Below are positions 7,530-15,731 of a DNA stretch of 16,654 bases, piece after piece. The stretch is from the NCBI GenBank assembly GCA_913040875.1, contig CAJWHX010000017.1:1-16654 (forward strand), given 5' to 3'. The notes beneath the pieces were generated by a model that had not been told where the DNA came from, made no database searches, and worked only from the letters and a program-made list of their open reading frames with translations. The position numbers and the translations under genes were made by a program. The DNA is from an uncultured Pseudomonadota bacterium (GTDB lineage Bacteria > Myxococcota > UBA796). Position 1 is the stretch's first letter. Each line of letters starts with the position of its first letter.

Positions 7530-7572
7530 TAAGTCACGTTTCTACTGTTCGGGTTCGGTCATCATTGACCAA

Positions 7573-8361
7573 TCAGATTGGGGATCGTATTCCAAACGCG
7601 GTATCTAGACAGATAATCCCAATATTACAACAGGCGTGAAACAAGGCTCCGGCAAGTACACCATTGCTTTTCTCGCGCGACCATGCAAAGAGCATCCCAG
7701 GGAAAAAGGTCGCAAAGTGCCACCATTGAAATTGCACTATAGAATGTCCAAAGGCAAAAAAGAGATTGGCATAGACGGCACCCATCCCAATGTTGGTTCC
7801 CCATAGTTTCCATTTCCGCGGATACAACTCATTGAGTCGTGTTTGAAAGTACCCCCGATAGAAAAACTCCTCCGGAAGAGCGACATAGAAAATTTGATAT
7901 AACACTGTCAGTAGAAGTTCTTTTGGCAAGGTGCCAATAAATGACTTGGACTCAATGCCCCAGATAATTGGCATACCATACGTGTAGTACAGCCAGTACA
8001 GTGGAATAAACCAAATCCAAATGTAAATATTCAATCGAAGTGTCAGGGTCCCCGCCTTCATCCATGCACTCAAATCTGTGAAGCCTGGAACGTACAATCG
8101 ATACGCATAAGAGTCAACTTTACGTAGGGTACTCAACCAAACTGGAGCATATATGAACAATAAGGGGACCACGCCAAGAATAATCTCATGAACTCCAAAC
8201 AACTTATGGGCAGCAACCAACATCCGAATTAGAACCAATACTCCGACCCACAACGCACACAACTCCATCCATACACGAACACGGTCTTTAAATGCGAATA
8301 CTGTGGGCTCATCTCCCAATGTCTCGACCAAACTTGATGAACTATCGAAGGAACTTTGCAT
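7573..8361 (-). CDS. CPBP-family glutamic intramembrane protease (myxosortase-like candidate)
   Basis: A 262 aa polytopic membrane protein with about seven hydrophobic segments. It carries all CPBP (Abi/CAAX-protease) motifs: EEFFYRGYF (E164, E165, R169), FAFGHS (H206) and H-x3-N (H242, N246). The two glutamates and two histidines form the catalytic site of this metal-independent protease class. The local sequence LPEEFFYRGYFQTRL and the compact size recall the Myxococcota sorting proteases called myxosortases (MrtC/MrtX), which are thought to process MYXO-CTERM tails; this assignment is from memory of the family and not certain. A protein with such a tail is encoded about 1 kb away. The ATG at 8361 has AAGG 7 nt upstream; a TTG at 8385 would add 8 residues. 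It follows larE by 45 bp on the same strand, so they are probably co-transcribed. A role in CAAX-like processing or bacteriocin immunity is the alternative. Confidence 0.85.
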   Translation of the reverse strand: MQSSFDSSSSLVETLGDEPTVFAFKDRVRVWMELCALWVGVLVLIRMLVAAHKLFGVHEIILGVVPLLFIYAPVWLSTLRKVDSYAYRLYVPGFTDLSAWMKAGTLTLRLNIYIWIWFIPLYWLYYTYGMPIIWGIESKSFIGTLPKELLLTVLYQIFYVALPEEFFYRGYFQTRLNELYPRKWKLWGTNIGMGAVYANLFFAFGHSIVQFQWWHFATFFPGMLFAWSREKSNGVLAGALFHACCNIGIICLDTAFGIRSPI

Positions 8362-8406
8362 TGTCTGACCTTGGAACAAACTCAAATAAAGTGGTCTAAT
8401 GACGCC

Positions 8407-9315
8407 TCAGTCTGTTGACTCTGATTCTTTCAGAGACCCATTACCCTTCTGATAGCCTTTTAGATCTAGGGTCACCCAACGAAATCCAACCGTCGTAGCC
8501 ACATCATTAATGGTTGCACGAATAACGGGATTTAGGAGAAGTGCCATCTCCTCATTGCCAAGCTCGATTCGAACCATTGCTTGATCATCCACTTTATGCC
8601 ACCGGGCTCTAAACTGTATGCACCCAACACTCCGGAGAGCACTTTCAACCTTTTGAACCTGCAATATTCTATCCAACGTAACTCTGGTACCCACAGCAAA
8701 TCTAGACCCCAAGCAAGCAAATGACGGCTTGTTCCAAACGTGAATATTTCGATGCGCCGCTATCGTTCGAACCATCTCCTTGTTGAATCCAGCCTCAACC
8801 AATGGATGCCGAACTTCATTTTCCGACGCGGCTTCTAAACCAGGGCGATGGTCCCCAAGATCGTCAACGATTGTACCATCCAAGACCCAATTAACCCCCA
8901 TCTTTTGCGCACGATGAGTCGCCAACCGAAAGAGTTCGGATTTACAAAAGTAACACCGATTGCCCTCATTCCTCGCATATCCCTCATCTTCAAGTTCATG
9001 CGTCTCCACTAGCATGTGTCGAATCCCACGCTTCTCAGTAAATTCTACAGCAATTGCTTGTTCCTCTGGGGGAAACGTCGGAGAGATGGCGGTGAGCCCA
9101 ACTGCTTTATCGCCCAAAATCTCATGAGCGACATCCAGAACCAAAGCAGAATCAACCCCACCAGAAAATGCTACGACAACTTGACCCATGGTAGATAAAA
9201 TCGCCTTTAATCTAATCAACGCATCCTGTGCGAGTGTATTGATAGACTTGTCATCTAGAATCTCATTCGAAACTTTTGGTGATGATGACTGTGCAATTGG
9301 CAAGGCAATACTCAT
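8407..9315 (-). CDS. larE: LarE-type ATP-dependent sulfur transferase, three-cysteine form
   Basis: LarE adenylates a carboxylate of the pyridinium dinicotinic acid mononucleotide and inserts sulfur while building the nickel-pincer cofactor used by lactate racemase and other LarA enzymes. From the ATG at 9315 the protein has 302 aa. The PP-loop SGGVDS is at residues 51-56, preceded by VVVAF. The motif RCYFCK gives C121 and C124, and KPSFACLGSR gives C201. Single-Cys LarE (Lactobacillus type) sacrifices the Cys in the last motif; enzymes with all three, as in Thermotoga, hold a [4Fe-4S] cluster and can act catalytically, so this one should be of the cluster type. No larA, larB or larC is present in the window. 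The start is uncertain: ATGs at 9330 and 9357 and a TTG at 9468 are in frame, and none has a good ribosome site. I chose 9315 because LarE normally has only a short N-terminal part before the PP-loop. Confidence 0.88.
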   Translation of the reverse strand: MSIALPIAQSSSPKVSNEILDDKSINTLAQDALIRLKAILSTMGQVVVAFSGGVDSALVLDVAHEILGDKAVGLTAISPTFPPEEQAIAVEFTEKRGIRHMLVETHELEDEGYARNEGNRCYFCKSELFRLATHRAQKMGVNWVLDGTIVDDLGDHRPGLEAASENEVRHPLVEAGFNKEMVRTIAAHRNIHVWNKPSFACLGSRFAVGTRVTLDRILQVQKVESALRSVGCIQFRARWHKVDDQAMVRIELGNEEMALLLNPVIRATINDVATTVGFRWVTLDLKGYQKGNGSLKESESTD

Positions 9316-9402
9316 AAAATCGGATACCATAACTGGTGTAGTCAGTTCATTGAACATAGGGTTGGTGCTACACAGTAACCGAAACCAACCGTTTTTTCCA
9401 CC

Positions 9403-9409
9403 AAAGAGG
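9403..9409 (+). promoter_or_regulatory. Ribosome binding site deciding a TTG start
   Basis: AAAGAGG lies 6 nt before the in-frame TTG at 9416-9418. No ATG in this frame is near, and longer versions would run back across the N-terminus of larE on the other strand. Confidence 0.55.
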
Positions 9410-9415
9410 TTTGTA

Positions 9416-10828
9416 TTGTCAGCCCTGAGTGTTTTTATCCCCCTTCTAAACAGCGGACTACCTATCAATGACCCAGATGACTTGCTGAGTTCCGCAGATT
9501 GGGTGGGTCCCGCTGAAATCGAGTTCGTGAGCGCTCATATTCACATTGAGATTGAACTCGGAAATGAATGTCTAGAGTGCACCACTGAATGGAGACTTGG
9601 TTTTCGCTCTATCGATTCAGAAATATCTGCGCCAGAGGTCATGCTATCTCACACAATGACCGAAGTCTGGTGGGATGAGAACATCAATTGGCAATACCCA
9701 AACCACCTCGAAGATGGTCATCCATTTACTGAACAAAACTGGATATCTCATCAAGGAAATATCATCCGCTACACAATTCCTCTTTCCGAGCTTCCAGAAA
9801 CCCTGTGGACAGGATTTGACATTGGTCTGTACAGGATTTCAACTGATGGAAACGATTGGTTTGGCGAAGAATGGAGCGATGATGTTCAACTGGATGAAGA
9901 CGGTGATGCGCTAAATCACCTTGAAGAATACGCATATGGGACGCTGCATACAGATGCCGATAGCGATGATGATGGACTTCTGGATGGTGTGGAAATTAGC
10001 ATTGGAACCCTACCGACACAATGCGACACTGATGGTGATGGACTCACTGATGGTCTAGAATTGGGTGTCACAAGACGCACTTCAGATACAAATGATGGAT
10101 GTTTTATTGGTGATAGACAACCCAGTACTACAACCGACCCACTCGTCAAAGATTCCGATGGTGGTGGATTGGAAGATGGTGAAGAAGATGTCGACCAAGA
10201 TGGCTTAATCGATCTATGGGAAACAGACCCACGCGATTCCAATGATGACATCGATGCAGACCAAGATGGCATCTTGGATGCACTCGAAGACCGTTGTGTG
10301 GAAGGCTTTTCAACAGATGCGGATGGGGACTCCTTACCCGATGTATTCGAAGGGTGGCTTGATACAGACGAAGACGGAACCCCCAACTTCTGCGATGATG
10401 ATGATGACAACGATGGTATCTCATCCTTAATTGAAGGCGACTCCGACTGGGATGAAGATGGTATAATCAATGCGTACGATACAGATTCTGATGACGATGG
10501 CATCTTTGACGTCGATGAATCCATTCACGATTTGGATTGTGATGAACAACCAAGTTGGCTTGATGACAATCCACACGATGGTCCCTGTTCAGATAGCGAT
10601 CTAGACGGACTGTACAACCCTGAAGAAGAAGAGTGCGGTACAGACCCGTTCAATCCAGATACCGATGGAGATGGGATCTTAGATGTGCATGACTGTCCCG
10701 ATCTAGATCCATCGAACTGGAATGGTCCAGAGCAAAATGAAACACAGACCTCATGGGAAACTGGGTGTGGTGGTGCAGGCATCTTTGGAATCATACTCCT
10801 TGCCTTTAGACGGTATCGGACTCGCTGA
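9416..10828 (+). CDS. Surface protein with thrombospondin type 3-like Asp repeats and a Cys-TM-Arg tail
   Basis: Predicted 470 aa from a TTG start: a hydrophobic leader (SALSVFIPLL), a beta-rich domain of unknown family (about 24-155, Trp-rich, with paired Cys), then many D-x-D-x-D-G calcium-binding repeats (about 159-430, for example DTDGDGLTDG and DADQDGILDA). The C-terminus is GCGG (C451 central), about eleven hydrophobic residues and RRYRTR. This architecture (signal, Asp repeats, Cys motif, short helix, Arg cluster) matches MYXO-CTERM-type sorted surface proteins, whose Cys is thought to be modified after protease cleavage. It is therefore a likely substrate of the CPBP protease encoded nearby (inference). 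The leader has no basic residue if the TTG at 9416 is right; starting at the GTG at 9365 would supply R/K residues. The gene is 8 bp upstream of a sensor kinase gene. Confidence 0.8.
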   Translation: MSALSVFIPLLNSGLPINDPDDLLSSADWVGPAEIEFVSAHIHIEIELGNECLECTTEWRLGFRSIDSEISAPEVMLSHTMTEVWWDENINWQYPNHLEDGHPFTEQNWISHQGNIIRYTIPLSELPETLWTGFDIGLYRISTDGNDWFGEEWSDDVQLDEDGDALNHLEEYAYGTLHTDADSDDDGLLDGVEISIGTLPTQCDTDGDGLTDGLELGVTRRTSDTNDGCFIGDRQPSTTTDPLVKDSDGGGLEDGEEDVDQDGLIDLWETDPRDSNDDIDADQDGILDALEDRCVEGFSTDADGDSLPDVFEGWLDTDEDGTPNFCDDDDDNDGISSLIEGDSDWDEDGIINAYDTDSDDDGIFDVDESIHDLDCDEQPSWLDDNPHDGPCSDSDLDGLYNPEEEECGTDPFNPDTDGDGILDVHDCPDLDPSNWNGPEQNETQTSWETGCGGAGIFGIILLAFRRYRTR

Positions 10829-10836
10829 GAACGACT

Positions 10837-12708
10837 ATGTCGAAGAACTGGTGGTCCATTGTTAAGTCGAGTACAACCTCTTTGTGGACGTTCATATTTT
10901 TATTCGCATTCCTCGGTGTCGGGTTCATCGCAATTCGGACAACAATCATCACCAAAACTCAGCAAGAAGAATTGCGGGTACAAAACACACAAGAAGCACT
11001 GAGACAGTTCCTAGAGGTTTGGGAAGAAGGTGTCGTTGCACAACTCAATTTTTGGACCACCAGCATCTCTTCTGAAAGTGATATCCATCAGCTCGAATCA
11101 CAATGGCGTCAGAGTACTCCATGGCTAGAAGACATTGTATTGTGGGGCGAACAGGGATGGATTTACCCATCCGAATTAACAAGTGAGGTGACCGCTTCAT
11201 GCCTAACCGAACCTCCGGAGTGGATGGACTGTTCTGATGAAGATATCGAAGTCCAGAACCTCGCCAGTCTAAAAAAGGCACAATATTGGTTGGCAAAGGG
11301 TGACTTAGAACGCACACAATTCGTTTTGCTTTCTAGTACACCGGCATTGCGAACTCCTATACAGAACCTCCAACTGAGTTCAAAAGGTGTACTGCATTTC
11401 TTTCAGCGTCGGTTTCAACTCCTGCAAACAGAAACCTTGGGGGGACCGCAAAATGGTGGGCAGGCTTTGCTGCAACAAAGTTTAACTGAAAGTCATTTGG
11501 TGCATGGCGCGCTCATCGACGATCTCGTAGAATCCCTTCCAGTATCAACCATCGCTGATTATCCGAAAGTAATTGAACGTCTCAACCGTCGAAAGTTAAT
11601 GTGGCGATTTATCAAAGAGTATCAAGATAGAGATGAATCAAAATATGAACTCACCCTATACCCAATCATTGAAGAAGATCATCCTTTGCTGCTTGCTCAC
11701 ATCACAAAAGAAGATGGTACTAACATAGCCATCAGTCTGGATATTCCAACTTTAATGGACACGTTAACGACACAACGTTCAGGATTTCAACCAGTGGTGC
11801 TGAACTCCAACAATACGATTGCTCACCCTATGAATCGGGATGGCAATAGCGAGTGGATACAAATTCCTGGTCCAAGATTGTTTCCTCAATACAGAGTTGC
11901 CTTGACTGATTTCCCTTCAGATGATTTATTCCTTCAGATCCTGATTACCATGATGCCAATTGTACTCACTGGGGTCCTAGGTTTTATTGCAATATTTGGC
12001 GCTTGGAAAGCGGACCAAAAGAAAATGGAACTAATTGAACGTCAACAGGAATTCATTGCACGAGTAACACATGAACTCAAAACACCTCTTGCTGGTATAC
12101 AACTAATGGCAGAGTCGATGCAGATGACAGATCATGAAGACATCAAACCATTTATCGAAAAGATCCTTAAAGAATCTACGCGCCTTGGGAATCGAATCGA
12201 TGAAGTCCTTCAGGTTGCAAAAGATACAGAAATCAAACAAAAGGTTCGGTTGGATACAGAAATTCTACTATTGGAAATCTATGATATCTGGGCTCCAAGG
12301 ATTCAAGAAGTTGGGGGAACCATTCGAACTGAATATGAAGCCTGCGAAATATTGGCGGATGAAATGCTTCTAAAAGATGCCATCCAAAACCTATTGAGCA
12401 ATACCCTCAAATACAGACACCCCAAACGAAAACTACGATGTCGTTTATCCATTGTACCAGATGGAAAGTGGCTTGAGATTTCGATAACCGATAATGGTAT
12501 TGGCGTTCCCATTGGTGAACGGAAACGAATATTTGAGCGGTTTGTCCGGATTGAAGGAGATCATAGAGGCTTCTCCGGTGGCCACGGATTGGGATTGGCC
12601 TTCGTTTCTGAAACCGCATTGGTGCACAATGGATGGGTTACTTGTCAGGAAGGGTTCCAAGGAGGAACTAAAATCGTAATGAGAATGCCCATCACGATTC
12701 AGGACTGA
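10837..12708 (+). CDS. Membrane sensor histidine kinase, no adjacent response regulator
   Basis: A 623 aa protein: membrane helix 1 (about 14-36), a large extracytoplasmic sensor region (about 37-364) of no recognised fold, helix 2 (about 365-388), then the cytoplasmic kinase. The H-box FIARVTHELKTP carries the phospho-accepting H412. The HATPase_c domain shows the N-box (NLLSNTLKY, N522), G1 (TDNGIGVP, D552) and G2 (GGHGLGLAF, 581-589), so it should be active. No HAMP or PAS domain is evident between helix 2 and the H-box, only a short linker. No receiver domain is attached and no response regulator gene lies in the window. The ATG comes 8 bp after the stop of the Asp-repeat surface protein, so the two are almost certainly one transcript and the surface protein may feed the sensor (inference). 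Its 3' end faces the next gene with 16 bp between stops. Confidence 0.93.
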   Translation: MSKNWWSIVKSSTTSLWTFIFLFAFLGVGFIAIRTTIITKTQQEELRVQNTQEALRQFLEVWEEGVVAQLNFWTTSISSESDIHQLESQWRQSTPWLEDIVLWGEQGWIYPSELTSEVTASCLTEPPEWMDCSDEDIEVQNLASLKKAQYWLAKGDLERTQFVLLSSTPALRTPIQNLQLSSKGVLHFFQRRFQLLQTETLGGPQNGGQALLQQSLTESHLVHGALIDDLVESLPVSTIADYPKVIERLNRRKLMWRFIKEYQDRDESKYELTLYPIIEEDHPLLLAHITKEDGTNIAISLDIPTLMDTLTTQRSGFQPVVLNSNNTIAHPMNRDGNSEWIQIPGPRLFPQYRVALTDFPSDDLFLQILITMMPIVLTGVLGFIAIFGAWKADQKKMELIERQQEFIARVTHELKTPLAGIQLMAESMQMTDHEDIKPFIEKILKESTRLGNRIDEVLQVAKDTEIKQKVRLDTEILLLEIYDIWAPRIQEVGGTIRTEYEACEILADEMLLKDAIQNLLSNTLKYRHPKRKLRCRLSIVPDGKWLEISITDNGIGVPIGERKRIFERFVRIEGDHRGFSGGHGLGLAFVSETALVHNGWVTCQEGFQGGTKIVMRMPITIQD

Positions 12709-12724
12709 ACTATTGTTCGACCTA

Positions 12725-14815
12725 TCAGCGTCGAATATTTCGAGCAATACGAAAACTTAGGCCATTCATCCGATTGTGAGGTCGTTCTGCCCCTCGCTGA
12801 GAAACACGAACCATCTTTTCAGGCACGGCAAATGACCCGCCGCGGAATGCTCGCCCTCTTCCCTCTTTTGGACCAATGGGATCGGTGGAATTTCCGTCGG
12901 TATACTCAGCAAACCAGTCCCAGCACCATTCCCAAACATTTCCACTCATGTCGTAAACACCCCACAACGTTGGGTCTTTTTTCTTGACAGGGTGCGTGAT
13001 ACCACCTGAATTAGCACTGAACCAGGCGACATCCATTACCGAATTGCCACCCGAAAAGAGTTGTGGACCTCCGGAACGAGCAACATACTCCCACTCTGCT
13101 TCGGTTAACAGACGATACCCATTGGCTTGACGATTCCATCGAACATCTTCATCTTCTTCAGACTTCACCTCATAACAAGGCATCAGACCTTCTCGTAAAG
13201 ACAATGCATTGCAAAACTGAATGGCATCAAACCAACTGATCATTTCAACAGGACTCTCCTCATTTTTAAACTGAGATGGATTTTTGCCCAATACAGATCG
13301 ATAGAGCATCTGAGTTACAGGACTATCTGCAACCCAAAATGGTTGAGTGATGATGACATTGTGCTGGTTCTTTTCATCTTCATCAGCCATTGAGTCTGTG
13401 GAAGCCGCCCCCATAACAAAGGCTCCTTTGGGAACCAAAATCATCTGTTGTCTGACTCTTCCAATCTTCAATCGTGCCACCGAAAAGGGCTTCACTGCCC
13501 GAAATCCTAACAATGAGGGATGTATCTCACCGAACTGAAGCAACTCGGTTTTCTTCTCCTTTTCTTCTTCTCGAAGTTCCAGAAGTTCCTCTTTTATTTT
13601 GGACTCGAGTTCCAAATACTTTTCCTTTAATCCATCGATCGTTTGACGCATTTTTTCTTCAGCTTTCTTGATCTTGTCATTGGAAACATTCGATGATTTT
13701 TTATTGGCTGTCTTGACTGAGGCAGGTTTTAAAAACGAGAACAATTTCCCCCAACTGGACTGCTTTTGCGGTTTCACTGTGGAGGTTGAGGAAACCGTTC
13801 GAAGAGCTTCAACCTTGGACCTTTCAGAATTGATTGAGACGCCCAATTTGTCATATTCTGCTTTAACTTTATCTTGCTTTTGCAGAATCTTGTCCTCGAG
13901 ACGAACCAACTCTTTATCTAGTTGGGCAACGCGTTGTTGTGCTTCATGTAATACATGAGGATCAATATTTGCGAACTCCCCAGTCTGCTCGTCTTCATCT
14001 AGGGCTAGACGCATCAGATTGACCAAATCCATACATCGAGGTTTACGGTCTGTCAACTCGGGGGATAAACAGTCCATGAGTCCACCCAATAGTTTTACGG
14101 ATATATCTGGAACATGTATGGAGATGGGATCCAACCGTTCTGACTGTTTAATCTGCAAAATCTCTTCTTCTTTAAGTTTCTTGTTCCATGGAAGTTGACC
14201 CGATAACAACTCGTATACGATAACGGCAAATGCATACACATCCGACATTGGTGACAGCCTTTTTAACACCAGATCTTCAGGGGCCCTATAGTTAGAGAAG
14301 TGAATACACCCCATCCAGAATGCATTCTTAAAAACACCAGCATCCAATACAATGGGTACCATCCCCCGCTTTGCAAGCATGATATTCTTCGGTTGCAAAT
14401 TTCCATGGACCAAACCGTTAAAATGGAGTGAATCAATCACATCTGCTACTGGTTCCATAATATCCAGTACCTCAACGAGCGGTAATCCACCCTTTGGAAG
14501 GTAGTCACTGAGTAACTTACCTTCGTAATGCGGCATGATAACGGCCAATATTTGTGCCTCCATCACCACATCTAAGACTTCAACAGCATTAGGAAGCTTC
14601 AGCTGTCTATAGGACGTAATCTCTTCCAGAAACCGATTTCTGTAGGAGGCATTGAGTGCATAATCCTTTAGCAGTTCTTTGTATGCCAGCGGAGTAGGAT
14701 CTAGAGTCTCTTCACCGAGTTGATTCGTCCGCACAAGTTGAGCCAAAGAAACGACGCTCATGTCTCCTTTACCAACTACTTTACCAATGTCATATTGTTG
14801 AACTCGTCTTGCCAT
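12725..14815 (-). CDS. Kinase-like (probable pseudokinase) / coiled-coil / FGE-like fusion protein
   Basis: A 696 aa soluble protein in three parts. (1) A protein-kinase fold (about 8-275): glycine loop VVGKGDMSVV, lysine K46 (AYK), APE-type motif (A178-E180) and D192 are present, but the HRD catalytic motif reads H137-G-N139, so the catalytic Asp is Asn; DFG is D158-A-G. It is therefore probably inactive or weakly active. (2) A charged coiled-coil region (about 290-425) interrupted by a Ser/Lys-rich piece. (3) A formylglycine-generating-enzyme/SUMF1-like domain (about 445-696): MILVPKGAFVMG, SPVTQMLYR, RLLTEAEWEYVAR, GNVWEW, then FRGGSF. The cysteines used by true FGE after RGGS are absent (AVPEKMVR), so it should not convert sulfatase Cys; it may serve as a binding module, as in many bacterial kinase-FGE fusions. 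No membrane segment is visible. The gene follows the desaturase gene by 15 bp on the same strand. Confidence 0.88.
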   Translation of the reverse strand: MARRVQQYDIGKVVGKGDMSVVSLAQLVRTNQLGEETLDPTPLAYKELLKDYALNASYRNRFLEEITSYRQLKLPNAVEVLDVVMEAQILAVIMPHYEGKLLSDYLPKGGLPLVEVLDIMEPVADVIDSLHFNGLVHGNLQPKNIMLAKRGMVPIVLDAGVFKNAFWMGCIHFSNYRAPEDLVLKRLSPMSDVYAFAVIVYELLSGQLPWNKKLKEEEILQIKQSERLDPISIHVPDISVKLLGGLMDCLSPELTDRKPRCMDLVNLMRLALDEDEQTGEFANIDPHVLHEAQQRVAQLDKELVRLEDKILQKQDKVKAEYDKLGVSINSERSKVEALRTVSSTSTVKPQKQSSWGKLFSFLKPASVKTANKKSSNVSNDKIKKAEEKMRQTIDGLKEKYLELESKIKEELLELREEEKEKKTELLQFGEIHPSLLGFRAVKPFSVARLKIGRVRQQMILVPKGAFVMGAASTDSMADEDEKNQHNVIITQPFWVADSPVTQMLYRSVLGKNPSQFKNEESPVEMISWFDAIQFCNALSLREGLMPCYEVKSEEDEDVRWNRQANGYRLLTEAEWEYVARSGGPQLFSGGNSVMDVAWFSANSGGITHPVKKKDPTLWGVYDMSGNVWEWCWDWFAEYTDGNSTDPIGPKEGRGRAFRGGSFAVPEKMVRVSQRGAERPHNRMNGLSFRIARNIRR

Positions 14816-14830
14816 ACATGCTTCTCAAAT

Positions 14831-15643
14831 CTACTTTGCCGCCATTGGGATTGACTCTCGTCCCTCTTCAAGTATATTTTGAGGTACACTACGAAGATCC
14901 CAAACAATCCTCATCCAAGATAACATTTTAAGTAGGTAGTATGTAGGATCAATTTCCCACCAATAAAATCCCTGACGCACAGACCTCTTATACCGATGAT
15001 GATTGTTGTGCCAGCCTTCACCCATTGTGATGATTGCCAGCAGTAAGTTATTGCGACTGTCATCAGTGGTGTTGTACCGTCTGCTGCCCCACACATGCGT
15101 CAAAGAATTAATGGTAAACGTGCCATGAAACAAAACAATGGTAGAGATCCCAAACCCATATACCAAGCCAGCCCAATCTAAGGTAAGGAAACAGGCGATC
15201 GCCAACACAAACGCAGGAACCATAGGATACTGATTCAACCATACCAGTTCAGGTATGCGTTCAAGGTCTCTAGCATTTTCTCGATGCTCGTATGACCTTT
15301 TGTCCCACAACCAACCAACATGAGCATGAAGCAATGTATTGGTGACGGGAGAATGTAGATCATCCAACTTGTCGGAGAAACGATGATGATGACGGTGATT
15401 GCTTGCCCACCAAATAACACCCCTCTGTGCAGAACTTTGGGCGATGCAGGCAAGAATGAAGGCAAAGAAACGAGACGTCTTAAATGTTCGATGAGAAAAA
15501 TACCGATGGTACCCAGCTGTAACCCCAAACATTCGCAACCAATACAAAACAATACCGAGTACAACAGCTGGAACTGTTGGTGCAACCCAAACTGTAGCCA
15601 GCAAAAAGGCTACATGAAACACCAAAAATCTAAACTTCAACAT
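14831..15643 (-). CDS. Membrane fatty acyl-CoA / acyl-lipid desaturase (delta-9 type)
   Basis: A 270 aa membrane di-iron desaturase. The three histidine boxes are complete: HRYFSH (46-51), HRHHH (83-87) and HNNHH (212-216), together with NSLTH (H183) before the last box, as in delta-9 acyl-CoA desaturases of the DesC/OLE1 class. There are about four membrane helices (8-38, 58-75, 140-165, 165-182). It introduces a double bond into saturated acyl chains using O2, implying aerobic or microaerobic life and control of membrane fluidity. Length is slightly short for the family, with no cytochrome b5 extension. The ATG at 15643 follows GGGGA at 6 nt. It is the first gene of a likely two-gene transcript with the kinase-like protein and is divergent from the zinc-ribbon gene 139 bp away. 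Electron donor genes are not in the window. Confidence 0.93.
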   Translation of the reverse strand: MLKFRFLVFHVAFLLATVWVAPTVPAVVLGIVLYWLRMFGVTAGYHRYFSHRTFKTSRFFAFILACIAQSSAQRGVIWWASNHRHHHRFSDKLDDLHSPVTNTLLHAHVGWLWDKRSYEHRENARDLERIPELVWLNQYPMVPAFVLAIACFLTLDWAGLVYGFGISTIVLFHGTFTINSLTHVWGSRRYNTTDDSRNNLLLAIITMGEGWHNNHHRYKRSVRQGFYWWEIDPTYYLLKMLSWMRIVWDLRSVPQNILEEGRESIPMAAK

Positions 15644-15705
15644 TCAACATCCCCACGTACAATCAAATATAACCGATCCAGAATGAGTATCATAGTTCTA
15701 AACGT

Positions 15706-15731
15706 TGGATAACTTCCACAGTTTGTATCCA
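15706..15731. promoter_or_regulatory. Dyad symmetry between divergent genes
   Basis: TGGATA (15706-15711) and TATCCA (15726-15731) are exact inverted half-sites separated by 14 bp. The right half covers the candidate -35 at 15723-15728. It could be a regulator binding site shared by the desaturase and zinc-ribbon genes; no known operator was recognised. Confidence 0.25.

Noticed and set aside
9188..9415. Upstream part of the surface protein frame (76 codons)
   Set aside because: It runs antisense through the N-terminal coding part of larE, including the region just before the PP-loop, and has no signal-peptide character.
9916..10524. A 202-codon open frame on the minus strand, very rich in Ser and Pro
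   Set aside because: It is the antisense of the Asp-rich repeats: GAT/GAC codons read backwards give Ser/Ile/Val codons without stops. The plus-strand protein has real repeat structure.
9946..10700. Possible CRISPR or minisatellite because of repeated GAT-rich pieces
   Set aside because: The repetition is at protein level (D-x-D-x-D-G) with variable codons and spacing; there are no constant repeats with unique spacers.
13560..13960. Plus-strand frames within the kinase-like gene
   Set aside because: They are complementary to the coiled-coil coding region and have no ribosome sites or domain features.
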